In this document: one piece after another, positions 40,673 through 50,637 of the stretch
Position numbering within the stretch: the stretch's first letter is position 1
Layout of the letters: every line of letters begins with the position of its first letter
Source: Dechloromonas sp. TW-R-39-2
GTDB lineage: Bacteria > Pseudomonadota > Gammaproteobacteria > Burkholderiales > Rhodocyclaceae
Direction of reading: 5' to 3'
Assembly: GCF_016864195.1 (NCBI RefSeq)
Contig: NZ_CP045202.1
Coordinates: 1,891,001 to 1,955,000 of the forward strand
DNA: 64,000 bases
Notes under the pieces: model-generated
Told to the model about the DNA's origin: nothing
The model's database searches: none
Seen by the model: the letters and a program-made list of their open reading frames with translations, nothing else
Program-made: the position numbers and the translations under genes

Positions 40673-43358
40673 AATCAGAATTCCTCTTGTTGTAGAAGGG
40701 TTCGGCCAGGTTGAAACTACGCTGAATGGCTTGGTTGGCCTGCTCGGCAAGACCGAGGCTGCTGCAAAGACATCGGCCACCGGTACGGCTGCGCACTTCT
40801 CGAAAGTCTCAAGCGAGATGGAGAAGGTCGGCCAGTCGTCAGCGCAGATGAATGCTGCGCTGAGAAACGTTCCAGCCCAGTTCACAGACATCATCACCTC
40901 GCTGACCTCAGGCCAAAGCCCGATGACAGTGTTCATGCAGCAGGGCGGCCAACTCAAGGATATGTTTGGCGGGGCCGGCGCTGCGGCCAAAGCACTGGGC
41001 GGTTACGTGCTCGGGATGATCAACCCGATGACCGCGGGTGCAGCTGCTGCCGCTGCGATTGGATATGCCTATTACCAGGCCGGGGAAGAAGCCAAGGCGA
41101 TGTCCAAGGCTGTCACGATGACCGGCAATGCCATGGGCCTGACTACTGGCCAGATGGGTGAGCGGGTCAAGGGCATCGCCGATTCAACGAAATCAACCTA
41201 CGGCTCTGTATCCGGTGCAGTTGCCTCGCTGGTTTCGACAGGGTCGGTTGCTGAAGGGGCGCTCGACAAGGTGGCCAAGGCCGCCATCTACCTTGAAAAA
41301 TCAGGCGTTCAGGCGTCTGAAGAAACGGTCAAGCAGTTTGCCGAACTGGGCAAATCGCCGGTTGATGCTTCGGCTCGGCTGAACACCCAGTATCACTACC
41401 TGACTGCCAGCGTTTACGCCCAGATCAAGGCTCTGGAAGAGCAGGGCAAAATGACGCAGGCGGCCGCGCTGGCCCAAAACACATTCGCCGACGCAATGAT
41501 CGAGCGCAGCAAGGGCTTGATCGGTGAACTCGGCACGCTGGAAAAGGCGTGGAACTCGGTCATTGGCTCGGCCAAGTCCGCCTGGGACACCATGCTTGGG
41601 GTAGGGCGCAAGGAATCCGATCAGGACCAGCTGGTGCGCCTGAAGAACATGATCGAACTGAAGCGCTCCGGCGTAGCTCGCTTCGATCCGGGAAGTCGCG
41701 CCTACAAAGTAACGAACGATGAACTGAATGCGTTGCTGGAACAGCAGGCCGCCATTGAGAAGCGGGTTGCTGCAGAAAATAACGTCACCAAAGCCAAGGC
41801 TGATCAGAACGCGAAGGACGAAGCCGGTATCAAGTGGCTGCGCGACGGAGAAGCCTTTCAGAGCAACCGTCAGCGCATGGAGCAGGAAGTTGCCAAGGCC
41901 CGTCAAAATGGGCTGGCGGCCGGCATCAGCGAGCTTGAGATTCAGAAGCGAATTGCTGAAATCCGGAAAAAATACGTCGGCGGCGATGACAAATCGGCGC
42001 TTGATGTGGCGATGAATTCGCGCATCAAGGGTGCGAAGCAGGGCGCCAAGGATTCGCTGGATGAAATTGACAGCCTGTTCAAGCGCAAGGAAATCGGCAT
42101 TGATGAATCGCTGGCTCGCAAGTACAGCACCAATGCAGCCAGCCTGGGCAGTGAGTATGGCGCCATTCAGGGGCGTATCGATAAGGGCGCACTTGAGCCG
42201 GCTCAAAAACTGCAACTCATGGAGCGGCAGCGCGAAATCCTGCGCGAGATCGTCATGCTGGAAAAGCAGTACCAGCGCGACGTCGAGGAAACAAACACCC
42301 GGCCGGCAGAACTGATCAAGGAATACCAGCGGCAGAACCAGGTTGTTGTTGAGCGGATCAATCGTGAATCTGAACTGTCGCTGATGACCGAGCGCCAGAG
42401 GGTTGTTGCCGAGGCTTTGTATAAGGTCGAAGACGACGGCGCCAAGGTCCGCAACGACATCATCAAGAACATGCCGGACGGCATCGCCAAGACCAAGGCA
42501 CTGGCCGATGCCGAGGGTGAACTGGCATCCCAGATCGAGCGCGTCTCAGCGGCCACGAGCGAGAGCTACGATCGGTCTCGGTCGTTCGAGTATGGGTTCA
42601 CCAAGACATTCCAGCGCTATCAAGACGAGGCGACCAACGCGGCAAAGACGGCAGAAACAGTATTTGTCGCCTCGACCAATGCCATGGCCGATGCCGGAAC
42701 CAAGTTCGCCATGGGGCAAAAGGTCAGTTTCACAGACATGGCCAGCACCTTCGTTTCTCAGCTGATCAGAATCCAGATGCAGGCTGCTGCCGCCCAGGTC
42801 ACTTCGTCGTCCGGCAAGTGGTTCAGCGCTGCGCTCAGCATGATTGGGTCGTATTTCAGCGGTGGTGCTGGCAGTGGTGGACCGCAAACCGCCTCGGAAT
42901 CTGCTGTCGGTGCCGACATCAACAGCGCCGGTATGGGCGGCTTTGCGAAGGGCGGTGCATTCGGCGCTTCCGGCCTGCATGCCTTCGCCAACGGTGGCAC
43001 CTTCACCAACAAGATTTTCAGCGAGCCGACTTTCTTCAAGTTTGCGAACGGCAGCAAGTTCGGCGTGATGGGCGAGGCGGGCGATGAGGCAGTGATGCCG
43101 CTGGCGCGGGATTCATCTGGTCGGCTTGGGGTTAGGGCGCAGGGCGGTCAGCAGTCAGCCAATCAGGGAATCGGCTCGATTCGAGTCGTGATCGAGAACA
43201 ACGGCACCGAGCAGCAGATTGACTCGGCGAATACCGAGTTCGATTTTGAAGGCATGGTGCTGCATGTCGTAACCAGCGACGTAACCCGTGACGGCAAATT
43301 CGCCCAGACCATGCAGCGTCAATACAACATCAATCGCGCGAACGGAGCCTACGGATGA
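40662..43358 (+). CDS. Tail tape measure protein
   Basis: 898 aa, beginning MTDKIRIPLVVEGFGQVETT, overlapping the chaperone gene by 11 bp. Long helical regions, hydrophobic stretches near residues 105-130 and a Gly-rich C-terminus (GGFAKGGAFGASGLHAFANG) are typical. It sets tail length and helps DNA entry. Confidence 0.88.
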   Translation: MTDKIRIPLVVEGFGQVETTLNGLVGLLGKTEAAAKTSATGTAAHFSKVSSEMEKVGQSSAQMNAALRNVPAQFTDIITSLTSGQSPMTVFMQQGGQLKDMFGGAGAAAKALGGYVLGMINPMTAGAAAAAAIGYAYYQAGEEAKAMSKAVTMTGNAMGLTTGQMGERVKGIADSTKSTYGSVSGAVASLVSTGSVAEGALDKVAKAAIYLEKSGVQASEETVKQFAELGKSPVDASARLNTQYHYLTASVYAQIKALEEQGKMTQAAALAQNTFADAMIERSKGLIGELGTLEKAWNSVIGSAKSAWDTMLGVGRKESDQDQLVRLKNMIELKRSGVARFDPGSRAYKVTNDELNALLEQQAAIEKRVAAENNVTKAKADQNAKDEAGIKWLRDGEAFQSNRQRMEQEVAKARQNGLAAGISELEIQKRIAEIRKKYVGGDDKSALDVAMNSRIKGAKQGAKDSLDEIDSLFKRKEIGIDESLARKYSTNAASLGSEYGAIQGRIDKGALEPAQKLQLMERQREILREIVMLEKQYQRDVEETNTRPAELIKEYQRQNQVVVERINRESELSLMTERQRVVAEALYKVEDDGAKVRNDIIKNMPDGIAKTKALADAEGELASQIERVSAATSESYDRSRSFEYGFTKTFQRYQDEATNAAKTAETVFVASTNAMADAGTKFAMGQKVSFTDMASTFVSQLIRIQMQAAAAQVTSSSGKWFSAALSMIGSYFSGGAGSGGPQTASESAVGADINSAGMGGFAKGGAFGASGLHAFANGGTFTNKIFSEPTFFKFANGSKFGVMGEAGDEAVMPLARDSSGRLGVRAQGGQQSANQGIGSIRVVIENNGTEQQIDSANTEFDFEGMVLHVVTSDVTRDGKFAQTMQRQYNINRANGAYG

Positions 43359-43810
43359 GTATCTGGCCTGATTTCATGCCGGTTTCGTGCCTCGACGGCT
43401 ACGAACTCAAGCGCAAGAGCAGCACGGCAAGAACGCCGATGGAAGCCGGCCCGGCGCGGGTACGGCGACGTTTTACCCGGGTTCCGACACATATCCCGCA
43501 GCGCTGGATTCTCGATCAAAAGCAGTTCGGCTATTTCGAGTGGTGGTTCGACAACTCAGTCGATGAGGGCGCTGGCTGGTTTACCGCGCCACAGAAAAAC
43601 GGCACCGGGATGGTGACGGTGCAATGCCGTTTTGTCGATAGCGAGCAAGGGCCGTACAAAGCCAAACCGTTGAGCAATGGGCTGTGGGAAGTGACGGCAG
43701 AACTTGAAGTGGACGCCATGCCGCGCGGCCAACTGACCGACTTCTGGCCGGATGACGAGCCCACGCTGGTGCTCGACTTCCTGGCCCAAATTTATGAGGT
43801 AGCAGGATGA
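43355..43810 (+). CDS. Minor tail protein (M-like)
   Basis: 151 aa. WPDFMPVSCLDGYELKRKSS start and the WWFDNSVDEGAGWFTAP segment place it in the distal tail group. ATGA overlap with the next gene. Confidence 0.65.
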   Translation: MSIWPDFMPVSCLDGYELKRKSSTARTPMEAGPARVRRRFTRVPTHIPQRWILDQKQFGYFEWWFDNSVDEGAGWFTAPQKNGTGMVTVQCRFVDSEQGPYKAKPLSNGLWEVTAELEVDAMPRGQLTDFWPDDEPTLVLDFLAQIYEVAG

Positions 43811-44307
43811 GTGATTTGATGACCGAGGCGCTGAAAGAAGCATGGGCGGTATGCCCGACCAACCTTGTTGTTTTCGAGACGATCCAGATCGACCACGCGG
43901 ATTTCGATGCGCCGCTGCGGCTGGTCAACGACTATGCCGACCTGACCGCTACGCTGGAAACTGCCGAAACGGTGACGTTCACCCGCTTTGCTTTCGAAAG
44001 CGTTGGGGCTGAAGTCAATGCGCAAGGCTTGCCCGAGGTGGTGATTACGGTCGACGGTGCATCCGCTGAAATTGCCGAAGCACTGGATGCAATCTCCGAC
44101 AGCGCCGATGCCTTGTCTGTCACGATGCGCACCTTTCGGTCAGACGATCTGAGCGCACCGGCTGGCCGCAATGTTCCGGGTGAGGTGCGTAATATTTCAG
44201 TTGAGGATGTGCGCGTCACGCTGCGCATTGGATTCGGCGAGATCGCCAACCGGCCTTTCCCTTCCGAGCTTTACACGCCGCGCCGCTTTCCGGGGCTGGT
44301 GCGATGA
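43807..44307 (+). CDS. DUF1833 minor tail protein (L-like)
   Basis: 166 aa. FETIQIDHADFDAPLRLVND and the C-terminal PFPSELYTPRRFPGL fit DUF1833, part of the tail tip hub. Confidence 0.75.
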   Translation: MSDLMTEALKEAWAVCPTNLVVFETIQIDHADFDAPLRLVNDYADLTATLETAETVTFTRFAFESVGAEVNAQGLPEVVITVDGASAEIAEALDAISDSADALSVTMRTFRSDDLSAPAGRNVPGEVRNISVEDVRVTLRIGFGEIANRPFPSELYTPRRFPGLVR

Positions 44308-44708
44308 TGCACTGGGCCATGAAGTATATGGGCCGTGCCTGGCAGCGTGCCGAGCATGATTGCTGGGGTTTTTTCCGAACCGTGCAGCGCGAGCAGTTCG
44401 GGCGGGATATTCCACAAGTCACTGTCAGCGATTACCGGGCGTTGACCAAGGCAAAATTGCTGGAGACGCACCCGCACCGTTTAGCCTGGCGCGAGATCAC
44501 CCGCGATGAACTGCAGGAAGGCGATGGTGTGCGGATGGCCAGCACCAAGAACCCCGGCCATGTCGGCGTCTGGATCGATATCGACGGCGGCCGTGTGCTG
44601 CACTGCGATGAGCCGTTCGGCGTAATGGCCACGCCGTTGAGCCGTATCACCGATGATTTCTCAGATGTGCGGTTTTATCGCTTTGAGGGTGAGTCATGCC
44701 CACGCTGA
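44304..44708 (+). CDS. NlpC/P60-like tail tip peptidase (K-like)
   Basis: 134 aa. Cys in EHDCWGFFRTVQ and His in NPGHVGVWIDID are the catalytic pair. It should cut peptidoglycan during entry. Overlaps the J gene by 13 bp. Confidence 0.8.
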   Translation: MMHWAMKYMGRAWQRAEHDCWGFFRTVQREQFGRDIPQVTVSDYRALTKAKLLETHPHRLAWREITRDELQEGDGVRMASTKNPGHVGVWIDIDGGRVLHCDEPFGVMATPLSRITDDFSDVRFYRFEGESCPR

Positions 44709-47700
44709 TCAAGGAAATCAACCCGTTCGATCCGCTTGAACGGTCGGTCGAGCACATCCCGAAAAACCGCAAGATATCGGCGCTCTGCCCGAAATCGGAT
44801 TTTCCGGTGATCTGCATCTACAACGGGAAGCCCTTGCTCAGAAAAGGCTGGGGCCGGCGCGTCAAACATGGGGATGTGATTGTTTTCATTGCCCGGCCAA
44901 GAGGTGGCGGTGGGATTCAAAAATGGCTGATCGTCATTGTGGCCGCGATTTACGGGATTTATACCGGTGACTACACGTGGTTGATCACCACATTGGTCGG
45001 CGCCGCCATCTCGGCCATGACGCCAACCCCGAAAATGCCCTCGATGGTGCAGCAGAGCATGGATATGGCGGCGGCTTCGCCGACCTACACCATCGGCGCG
45101 CAGGGCAATGCGGCACGCCTTGAGCAGCCGATCCCCGTGCATTACGGCCGGCACATTGCCTTTCCGGATTACGGCGCGACGCCGTATCAGGAATACAGCG
45201 ACAACGACCAGTATCTGTACCAGTTGTTCGTCGTCGGTCAGGGCGCTTACGAGGTTGAAGAAATTCGCATCGAGGACACACCGATTCAGAACTTTGACGG
45301 GGTGACAACCGAGATTGTCGGCCCCGGCCAGGTGGTGACCCTGTTCCCCTCGGCGGTGGTGCAGTCGGATGCGGTGACCGGCGTTGAACTGGTGACGGCC
45401 AGTGCGGCCGGGCCTTTCATCGTCGGCGCGGCCGGCGAGGTAGCCAACTATATCGGCCTTGATCTGGGTTGCCCGAGCGGCCTGTATTACGCCAATGACC
45501 AGGGCGGGCTGGATGGCAGTTCGGTGACTGTGCGTTTCGAGGCTCAGGCAGTTGATGATATGGGCGACCCGGTCGGCGGCTGGATCGTACTCGGTACCGA
45601 GACAATCAGCGGCGCGACCAATACCGCTATCCGCAAGAGCTACCGTTATGCGGTGGCACCGGCGCGTTACCAGATCAGGGCGATTCGCACCAATGCCAAG
45701 GACACGCGCAGCCGTGCGGCGAACGCCGTGTATTGGGGCGGCCTGCGGGCTTATCTGCCCGAAGAAAGCGATGCCGGCGGGGTTACCAGACTGGCCGTGC
45801 GGATCAAGGCGACTGACCAGCTTTCGCAGCAGGCGAGCCGCAAGATCAACTTGACGGCGACTCGCATGTTGCCGACCTGGCACCCGTCGACCGGTTGGTC
45901 CGCACCGGTGGCCACGCGCAGCATTGCCTGGGCGATTGCCGATATTTGCCGCGCCAGCTACGGCGCGAACATGGCCGATGACCGGTATGACCTGGCCGGG
46001 CTGTATGCCCTGAATGCGGTCTGGACGGCGCGCGGAGATACCTTCGATGCCCGGCTGGATAGCAAAATGACTGTTGGCGAAGGGTTGACCGTGGCATGCC
46101 GGTCCGGGCGTGCAAAGTGGTATCAGCAGGCTGGTCAGGTGCGCTTCTGGCGCGATCAGCCGCAAACGTTGCCAACGGCCATTTTTCAGCCGCGCAACAT
46201 CAAGCCCGGTTCGTTTTCGATGAGCTATGTGCCGGCCGTGACTGACACGTCGGACGCCATTCGCGCCACGTATTTCGATGAGCGGTACTGGAAGCAGCGC
46301 GACGTGGTGTGTGCTGCCGCCGGCAGCGCGGCCGCCAAGCTGCAGGACATCAATATGTTCGGCATGGTGCAGCGCCGACAGGTGATCGACGAAGGCACGC
46401 ACATTGCCAACGAGGGCCGATATCGGCGGCGGATCGGCAAGTTTGAAACCGAGGCCGAGGGCTATTTGCCGCGCTACGGCGACCTGATCGGCATTTGCCA
46501 CGATGTGCCCAGCTGGGGGCAAAGCGGCGATGTGATCGGCTGGGATGCGGCCACGTTGACCGCAACATTGTCCGAGCCGCCGCGCTGGACATCCGGCCAG
46601 AACCATTACATTCGACTGGTGCAGAAAAACGGCGCACCGACTGTGCCGTTTCAGGTCAGCCAGCATAGCGACAGCCATCGGGTGATTCTCGCGGTCAACC
46701 CCGGTTTTGTGCCGGAAACGGCGGGCATCAAGCGAGAGCGCACGCGCTACACCTTCGGCCCGGCCAATCAGATGGAGAAGCCGGCGCTAGTCCGGCGGAT
46801 CAGCCCGAAGAAAGGCTACGGCGTCGAAATTGAATTCGTGGTCGATGATGAGCGGGTGCATCAAGCCGCCGGCACTTTGCCGGACAGCGGCACCGACCCG
46901 CTGCCAGTCATTCCGGCTGCGCCTGTGGTCAGAGGCCTGCATGTGGTCGAACTGGGTATTCCCTCTGCGCCCATGCAGCTGGCAAGCTGGCCGGCCGCCG
47001 AGGGGGCAGACCATTACTACGTCGAATCGACGACGGACGGCATGAACTGGCGGCGGGAAGGTGAGCCGGTGGGTACCAGTCTGGCGGTGAGCGGTATTCC
47101 TGCCGGGCAGTATCTGGATATTCGCGTCGCGGCGGTCGGCCTGCTGCGTGGACCGTGGGTGCAGTGGCATGGCACCTCCGGGGCCACCGTCTCAGCACCC
47201 GGCGGCCTGGTCGATCTGGCGCTTGAATCGCCGTTCACCGGATCGGAAGCCGCTACGAAGTGGTCGCCGGCGGCTCGGGCCAGCGGCTACCGCTGCGAGG
47301 TGTGGCAGGGCGGGGTAAAGCGTCGGGAGGTGACGATTACCGCGACGCGCTTTGTCTATACGGTCGAGGACGCCATGCAGGACGGCGGGCCGTGGCGGGC
47401 TTTCGAGATCCGCGTGACGCCGGTTGGTGTTGGGGTGGGTGAAACTTCCTCCCTTTCTGTGAGCAACCCGGCCATCGGCCAACTCAACAACATCCAGTTG
47501 GTGAGCATGGCGCAGGGCGCGCTGTGGTCGTGCCAGCCGCCGAGCGCTGAGGATGTGGCCGGTTATGTGGTCTATGCCTCGAAAACAAACGGTTTCACGC
47601 CTGGCCCGGCCAATTTGATCTACGAAGGCAAAAGCGCGTTGCGCCAGTTGCCGCTGGAGCCGAACAAGGTCTGGTACATCCGCTGTGGGGCTTACGACGT

Positions 47701-48523
47701 GTGGGGCAAAGATGGGCTGCAACTGAGCGGCCAGATCACCGTCAATACCGGCGCGGTGCAAGCCGAGCACATCAGCGTGGCCAGCCTCTCGGCCATTGTT
47801 GCCAACCTGGGCGAAATCATCGCCGGGCGGATGCATTCGGCGGATAACGCAGTCGACTTCGATCTGGATGCCAAAAGGCTGCGGGTGAATGACCCGATGG
47901 GGCAGGAGCGCGTCAAACTCGGCCTGCTTTCAACAGGGAATTACGGCTTGAAGGTCACGAGCGGAGACGGTGCAAAGAGCACGGTCATTTCGGCCAATAT
48001 CGGCACAATTGTCGCGATGGGCGAGGCATGGATGCCGACCACGCTGAACGCCGATGGCACCTACGGCATTGAAGTGACGCTTGACCGCGCTTACGACTTT
48101 GCCGATCTGATTGTCTTGCCGACGCTGGTTGAAGACGTTGCGCCGCAGATCAACGAGTTTCACCAGTCGCTGGTCGCCGGATGGGGCGCGAACTGGACGC
48201 CCATCTACTGGAAGCGGGTGTTTCAGGCGGTGCTGGCACCGGGCAGCACCGTCAAGGAACGCGACGGCGTAACCGCCTCTGGCCGGGCAACCTACAAAAC
48301 CCACACGATTGCCGATACCGGATCGGACGGCCACGCGATCATTGCGGTGCGCAACTTCACGCGCTGGGATAAGGGCGATGCGACGAGCGGCGACAAGATC
48401 TACATCAGCGCCGTGAAGGCATTGAGCATCGCCGAGGGCTCGGGCGGCATCAAACACTGCATTGAAATCGGATGGCCGCTGAAGGTGAGTTACGCGGTGA
48501 TCGTGCGCAATTACCAGGGCTGA
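44696..48523 (+). CDS. Host-specificity tail tip protein J
   Basis: 1275 aa. The N-terminus includes two hydrophobic stretches and TYTIGAQGNAARLEQPIPVH; the middle has fibronectin-like repeats (VVELGIPSAPMQLASWPAAE); the C-terminal third should bind the host receptor. It is followed by a strong terminator. Confidence 0.88.
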   Translation: MPTLIKEINPFDPLERSVEHIPKNRKISALCPKSDFPVICIYNGKPLLRKGWGRRVKHGDVIVFIARPRGGGGIQKWLIVIVAAIYGIYTGDYTWLITTLVGAAISAMTPTPKMPSMVQQSMDMAAASPTYTIGAQGNAARLEQPIPVHYGRHIAFPDYGATPYQEYSDNDQYLYQLFVVGQGAYEVEEIRIEDTPIQNFDGVTTEIVGPGQVVTLFPSAVVQSDAVTGVELVTASAAGPFIVGAAGEVANYIGLDLGCPSGLYYANDQGGLDGSSVTVRFEAQAVDDMGDPVGGWIVLGTETISGATNTAIRKSYRYAVAPARYQIRAIRTNAKDTRSRAANAVYWGGLRAYLPEESDAGGVTRLAVRIKATDQLSQQASRKINLTATRMLPTWHPSTGWSAPVATRSIAWAIADICRASYGANMADDRYDLAGLYALNAVWTARGDTFDARLDSKMTVGEGLTVACRSGRAKWYQQAGQVRFWRDQPQTLPTAIFQPRNIKPGSFSMSYVPAVTDTSDAIRATYFDERYWKQRDVVCAAAGSAAAKLQDINMFGMVQRRQVIDEGTHIANEGRYRRRIGKFETEAEGYLPRYGDLIGICHDVPSWGQSGDVIGWDAATLTATLSEPPRWTSGQNHYIRLVQKNGAPTVPFQVSQHSDSHRVILAVNPGFVPETAGIKRERTRYTFGPANQMEKPALVRRISPKKGYGVEIEFVVDDERVHQAAGTLPDSGTDPLPVIPAAPVVRGLHVVELGIPSAPMQLASWPAAEGADHYYVESTTDGMNWRREGEPVGTSLAVSGIPAGQYLDIRVAAVGLLRGPWVQWHGTSGATVSAPGGLVDLALESPFTGSEAATKWSPAARASGYRCEVWQGGVKRREVTITATRFVYTVEDAMQDGGPWRAFEIRVTPVGVGVGETSSLSVSNPAIGQLNNIQLVSMAQGALWSCQPPSAEDVAGYVVYASKTNGFTPGPANLIYEGKSALRQLPLEPNKVWYIRCGAYDVWGKDGLQLSGQITVNTGAVQAEHISVASLSAIVANLGEIIAGRMHSADNAVDFDLDAKRLRVNDPMGQERVKLGLLSTGNYGLKVTSGDGAKSTVISANIGTIVAMGEAWMPTTLNADGTYGIEVTLDRAYDFADLIVLPTLVEDVAPQINEFHQSLVAGWGANWTPIYWKRVFQAVLAPGSTVKERDGVTASGRATYKTHTIADTGSDGHAIIAVRNFTRWDKGDATSGDKIYISAVKALSIAEGSGGIKHCIEIGWPLKVSYAVIVRNYQG

Positions 48524-48551
48524 ACAAAACCCCGCTTCGGCGGGGTTTTTG
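48524..48551 (+). terminator. Terminator after gene J
   Basis: AAAACCCCGC-TTCG-GCGGGGTTTTT, a stable tetraloop hairpin with a T run. Confidence 0.9.
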
Positions 48552-48578
48552 TTTCATCCGTCCCTGAACTTGAAACAG
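48551..48578 (+). repeat. 28-bp direct repeat, copy 2
   Basis: Identical to 35761-35788. It lies between the J terminator and the gpW-like start. Confidence 0.85.
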
Positions 48579-48599
48579 GCCGGTCTGTACCGTGCGAGC

Positions 48600-48833
48600 A
48601 TGAGTACAGCCACCGACATGCTCGCGAAATACATGGCCGCCGAGCAGGCCATTCTTGACGGCAAGGAAGCCCGCTGGGGTGACCGCATGCTGCGCATGGA
48701 AGACCTCTCCGAGATCCGCAAAGGGCGGCAGGAATGGGAAGCCCGGGTGCGCCAAGAGGCTAGCCCGTCGGCCGCCAAGGTGACCAATCGGATTGGCGGC
48801 GCCACCTTTTCTGTGGCGAGGCTCGACGGATGA
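48600..48833 (+). CDS. gpW-like head-tail joining protein
   Basis: 77 aa from ATG 48600. STATDMLAKYMAAEQAILDGKEAR fits the gpW family, which normally lies between terL and portal. ATGA overlap with the portal gene. Confidence 0.75.
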   Translation: MSTATDMLAKYMAAEQAILDGKEARWGDRMLRMEDLSEIRKGRQEWEARVRQEASPSAAKVTNRIGGATFSVARLDG

Positions 48834-50344
48834 AAAACCCGGTCGACGCAATCATTGAGTTCTTTTCGCCTGTCGCCGGCCTGAAGCGTCGGGCGGCACG
48901 CGGCGTTCTCGGTGCGTATGAAGCTGGCCGCCCCGGGCGCTTGCGCAAGTTCCATCGGGATACTGGCAGTGCGAACAATGATGTGCAGCGCGGCGCGGTT
49001 CCTGTACGCGTTCAGGCACGGCATCTTGAGCAAAATCACGATATTGCCCGCGGTGCGCTTCGGGTGCTGGTCAATAACGTGGTCGGCCCGAGCGGCATTG
49101 GCATTGAGCCGCAACCGCGCCGCGCCGATGGCACTATTCACGCCGAATATGCAGCGGCCTTGCGCTCCGCTTATCGCGATTGGTGCAAGAAACCGGAAGT
49201 TACCCACCGGCACCACTGGGCGCGTGCGCAGCGTCTTGTTGCGCGCACCTGGCTGCGCGATGGCGAAGCGTTTGCCCAGACCATCATCGGCCAGATTCCA
49301 AGCCTTGACCACGGCACCAGAGTGCCATTTTCGCTGGAGTTGATGGAGCCGGACATGGTCCCGATGCACCACAACAACGGCGACAGGATTCGGCAGGGCG
49401 TCGAGCTCAACGCCTGGGGCAAGACGGTTGCATTCTGGGTACACAAACAGCACCCGGGTGAATGGGTTGCCGGGCAGGGCATTGGCGATTTGAAGCGAGT
49501 CGCAGCCAGCAACATGCTCCATATTGCCGCGATAGATCGCATGCACCAGGTGCGCGGCGTTTCCGAGTTTGCCAGCGTGATTACCCGGCTCGAAGACATC
49601 AAGGACTACGAAGAGTCTGAGCGTGTCGCCGCCAAGATTGCCGCGATGCTGACAGGGTTCATCCGCAAAGGAACGCCCGACCTCTACAGCCCGGACGGAC
49701 TTGAAAAGGACAGCGAAGGCAACCCGCTGCCGCGCGAGATTGCATTCCAGCCCGGCATGATCATCGACAACCTCGGCATGGGCGAAGAAATTGGACTGAT
49801 CGACTCCAAGCGCCCGAACCCGAACGTGGTCACCTTCCGTCAGGGGCAGTTGCGCGCTGTGGCTGCCGGCCTGGGCGGCAGTTATTCGAGCATCAGCCGC
49901 GACTACGACGGCACGTATTCAAGCCAGCGACAGGAACTGGTCGAGCAGTGGGTTCACTACGCCACGTTGGCCGATGAATTCACCGGCCTGTTTGTGCAGC
50001 CAGTCTGGGAACGATTTGTAGAGGCTGCGCGCCTTTCCGGCGTTGTGCCTCGCCCGGCAGATGTGGTGCCAGACAGCGCCGACGACGCGTTGTTCATCGC
50101 CCAGAGCATGCCGTGGATCGATCCGCTCAAGGAAGCCAAGGCCTGGAACCAACTGACCAACGATGGCTTTGCCAGCGAAGTTGAAGTGATTCGCAAGCGC
50201 GGCGCCAACCCGCGCGATGTGCTTGAGCAGATCGACAACTGGCGGAAACAGGCCGCAGAAAAAGGGCTGAAGTTCTCTAGCGACGCAGCCAACGACGTAT
50301 CAACCAAAGACATGCCCGCAGGCGGGCAACAGGAGCAACCCTAA
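48830..50344 (+). CDS. Portal protein (lambda family)
   Basis: 504 aa. RGALRVLVNNVVGPSGIGIEPQPRR and the rest match lambda-type portal proteins. It forms the ring through which DNA passes. It is normally next to terminase; here it lies 13 kb later, after J. Confidence 0.88.
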   Translation: MKNPVDAIIEFFSPVAGLKRRAARGVLGAYEAGRPGRLRKFHRDTGSANNDVQRGAVPVRVQARHLEQNHDIARGALRVLVNNVVGPSGIGIEPQPRRADGTIHAEYAAALRSAYRDWCKKPEVTHRHHWARAQRLVARTWLRDGEAFAQTIIGQIPSLDHGTRVPFSLELMEPDMVPMHHNNGDRIRQGVELNAWGKTVAFWVHKQHPGEWVAGQGIGDLKRVAASNMLHIAAIDRMHQVRGVSEFASVITRLEDIKDYEESERVAAKIAAMLTGFIRKGTPDLYSPDGLEKDSEGNPLPREIAFQPGMIIDNLGMGEEIGLIDSKRPNPNVVTFRQGQLRAVAAGLGGSYSSISRDYDGTYSSQRQELVEQWVHYATLADEFTGLFVQPVWERFVEAARLSGVVPRPADVVPDSADDALFIAQSMPWIDPLKEAKAWNQLTNDGFASEVEVIRKRGANPRDVLEQIDNWRKQAAEKGLKFSSDAANDVSTKDMPAGGQQEQP

Positions 50345-50637
50345 TGACTCAGCCGATCCACACTAAAGAAGGCCCTGTTACGCAGGCGACACCGATGCCA
50401 ACGGCCGACAAGACCGGCAGCTTCGGCGTCACTGTCACGACCAATACGGCCGCCGTGTCCGGGAATTTTTCATGCGTTCAGATGCTGACTGACGCGACAT
50501 TCTCGGCCTTTACCGAAACCGGCGCAGCTGGACAGGCGCTGACCGGCCTCACCATTCCCGCCGGCGTCATGCTGTTCGGCAAGATCACCGGTTATCAACT
50601 CACCTCCGGCGCTGTTCGCGCCTACAACGCGAAATGA
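50344..50637 (+). CDS. Phage hypothetical protein (97 aa)
   Basis: Starts in TAATG with the portal stop. Beta-rich (GSFGVTVTTNTAAVSGNFSC). Possible spike or decoration subunit. Confidence 0.65.
   Translation: MTQPIHTKEGPVTQATPMPTADKTGSFGVTVTTNTAAVSGNFSCVQMLTDATFSAFTETGAAGQALTGLTIPAGVMLFGKITGYQLTSGAVRAYNAK

Noticed and set aside
44675..46678. 667-aa minus-strand ORF
   Set aside because: Antisense shadow of gene J.
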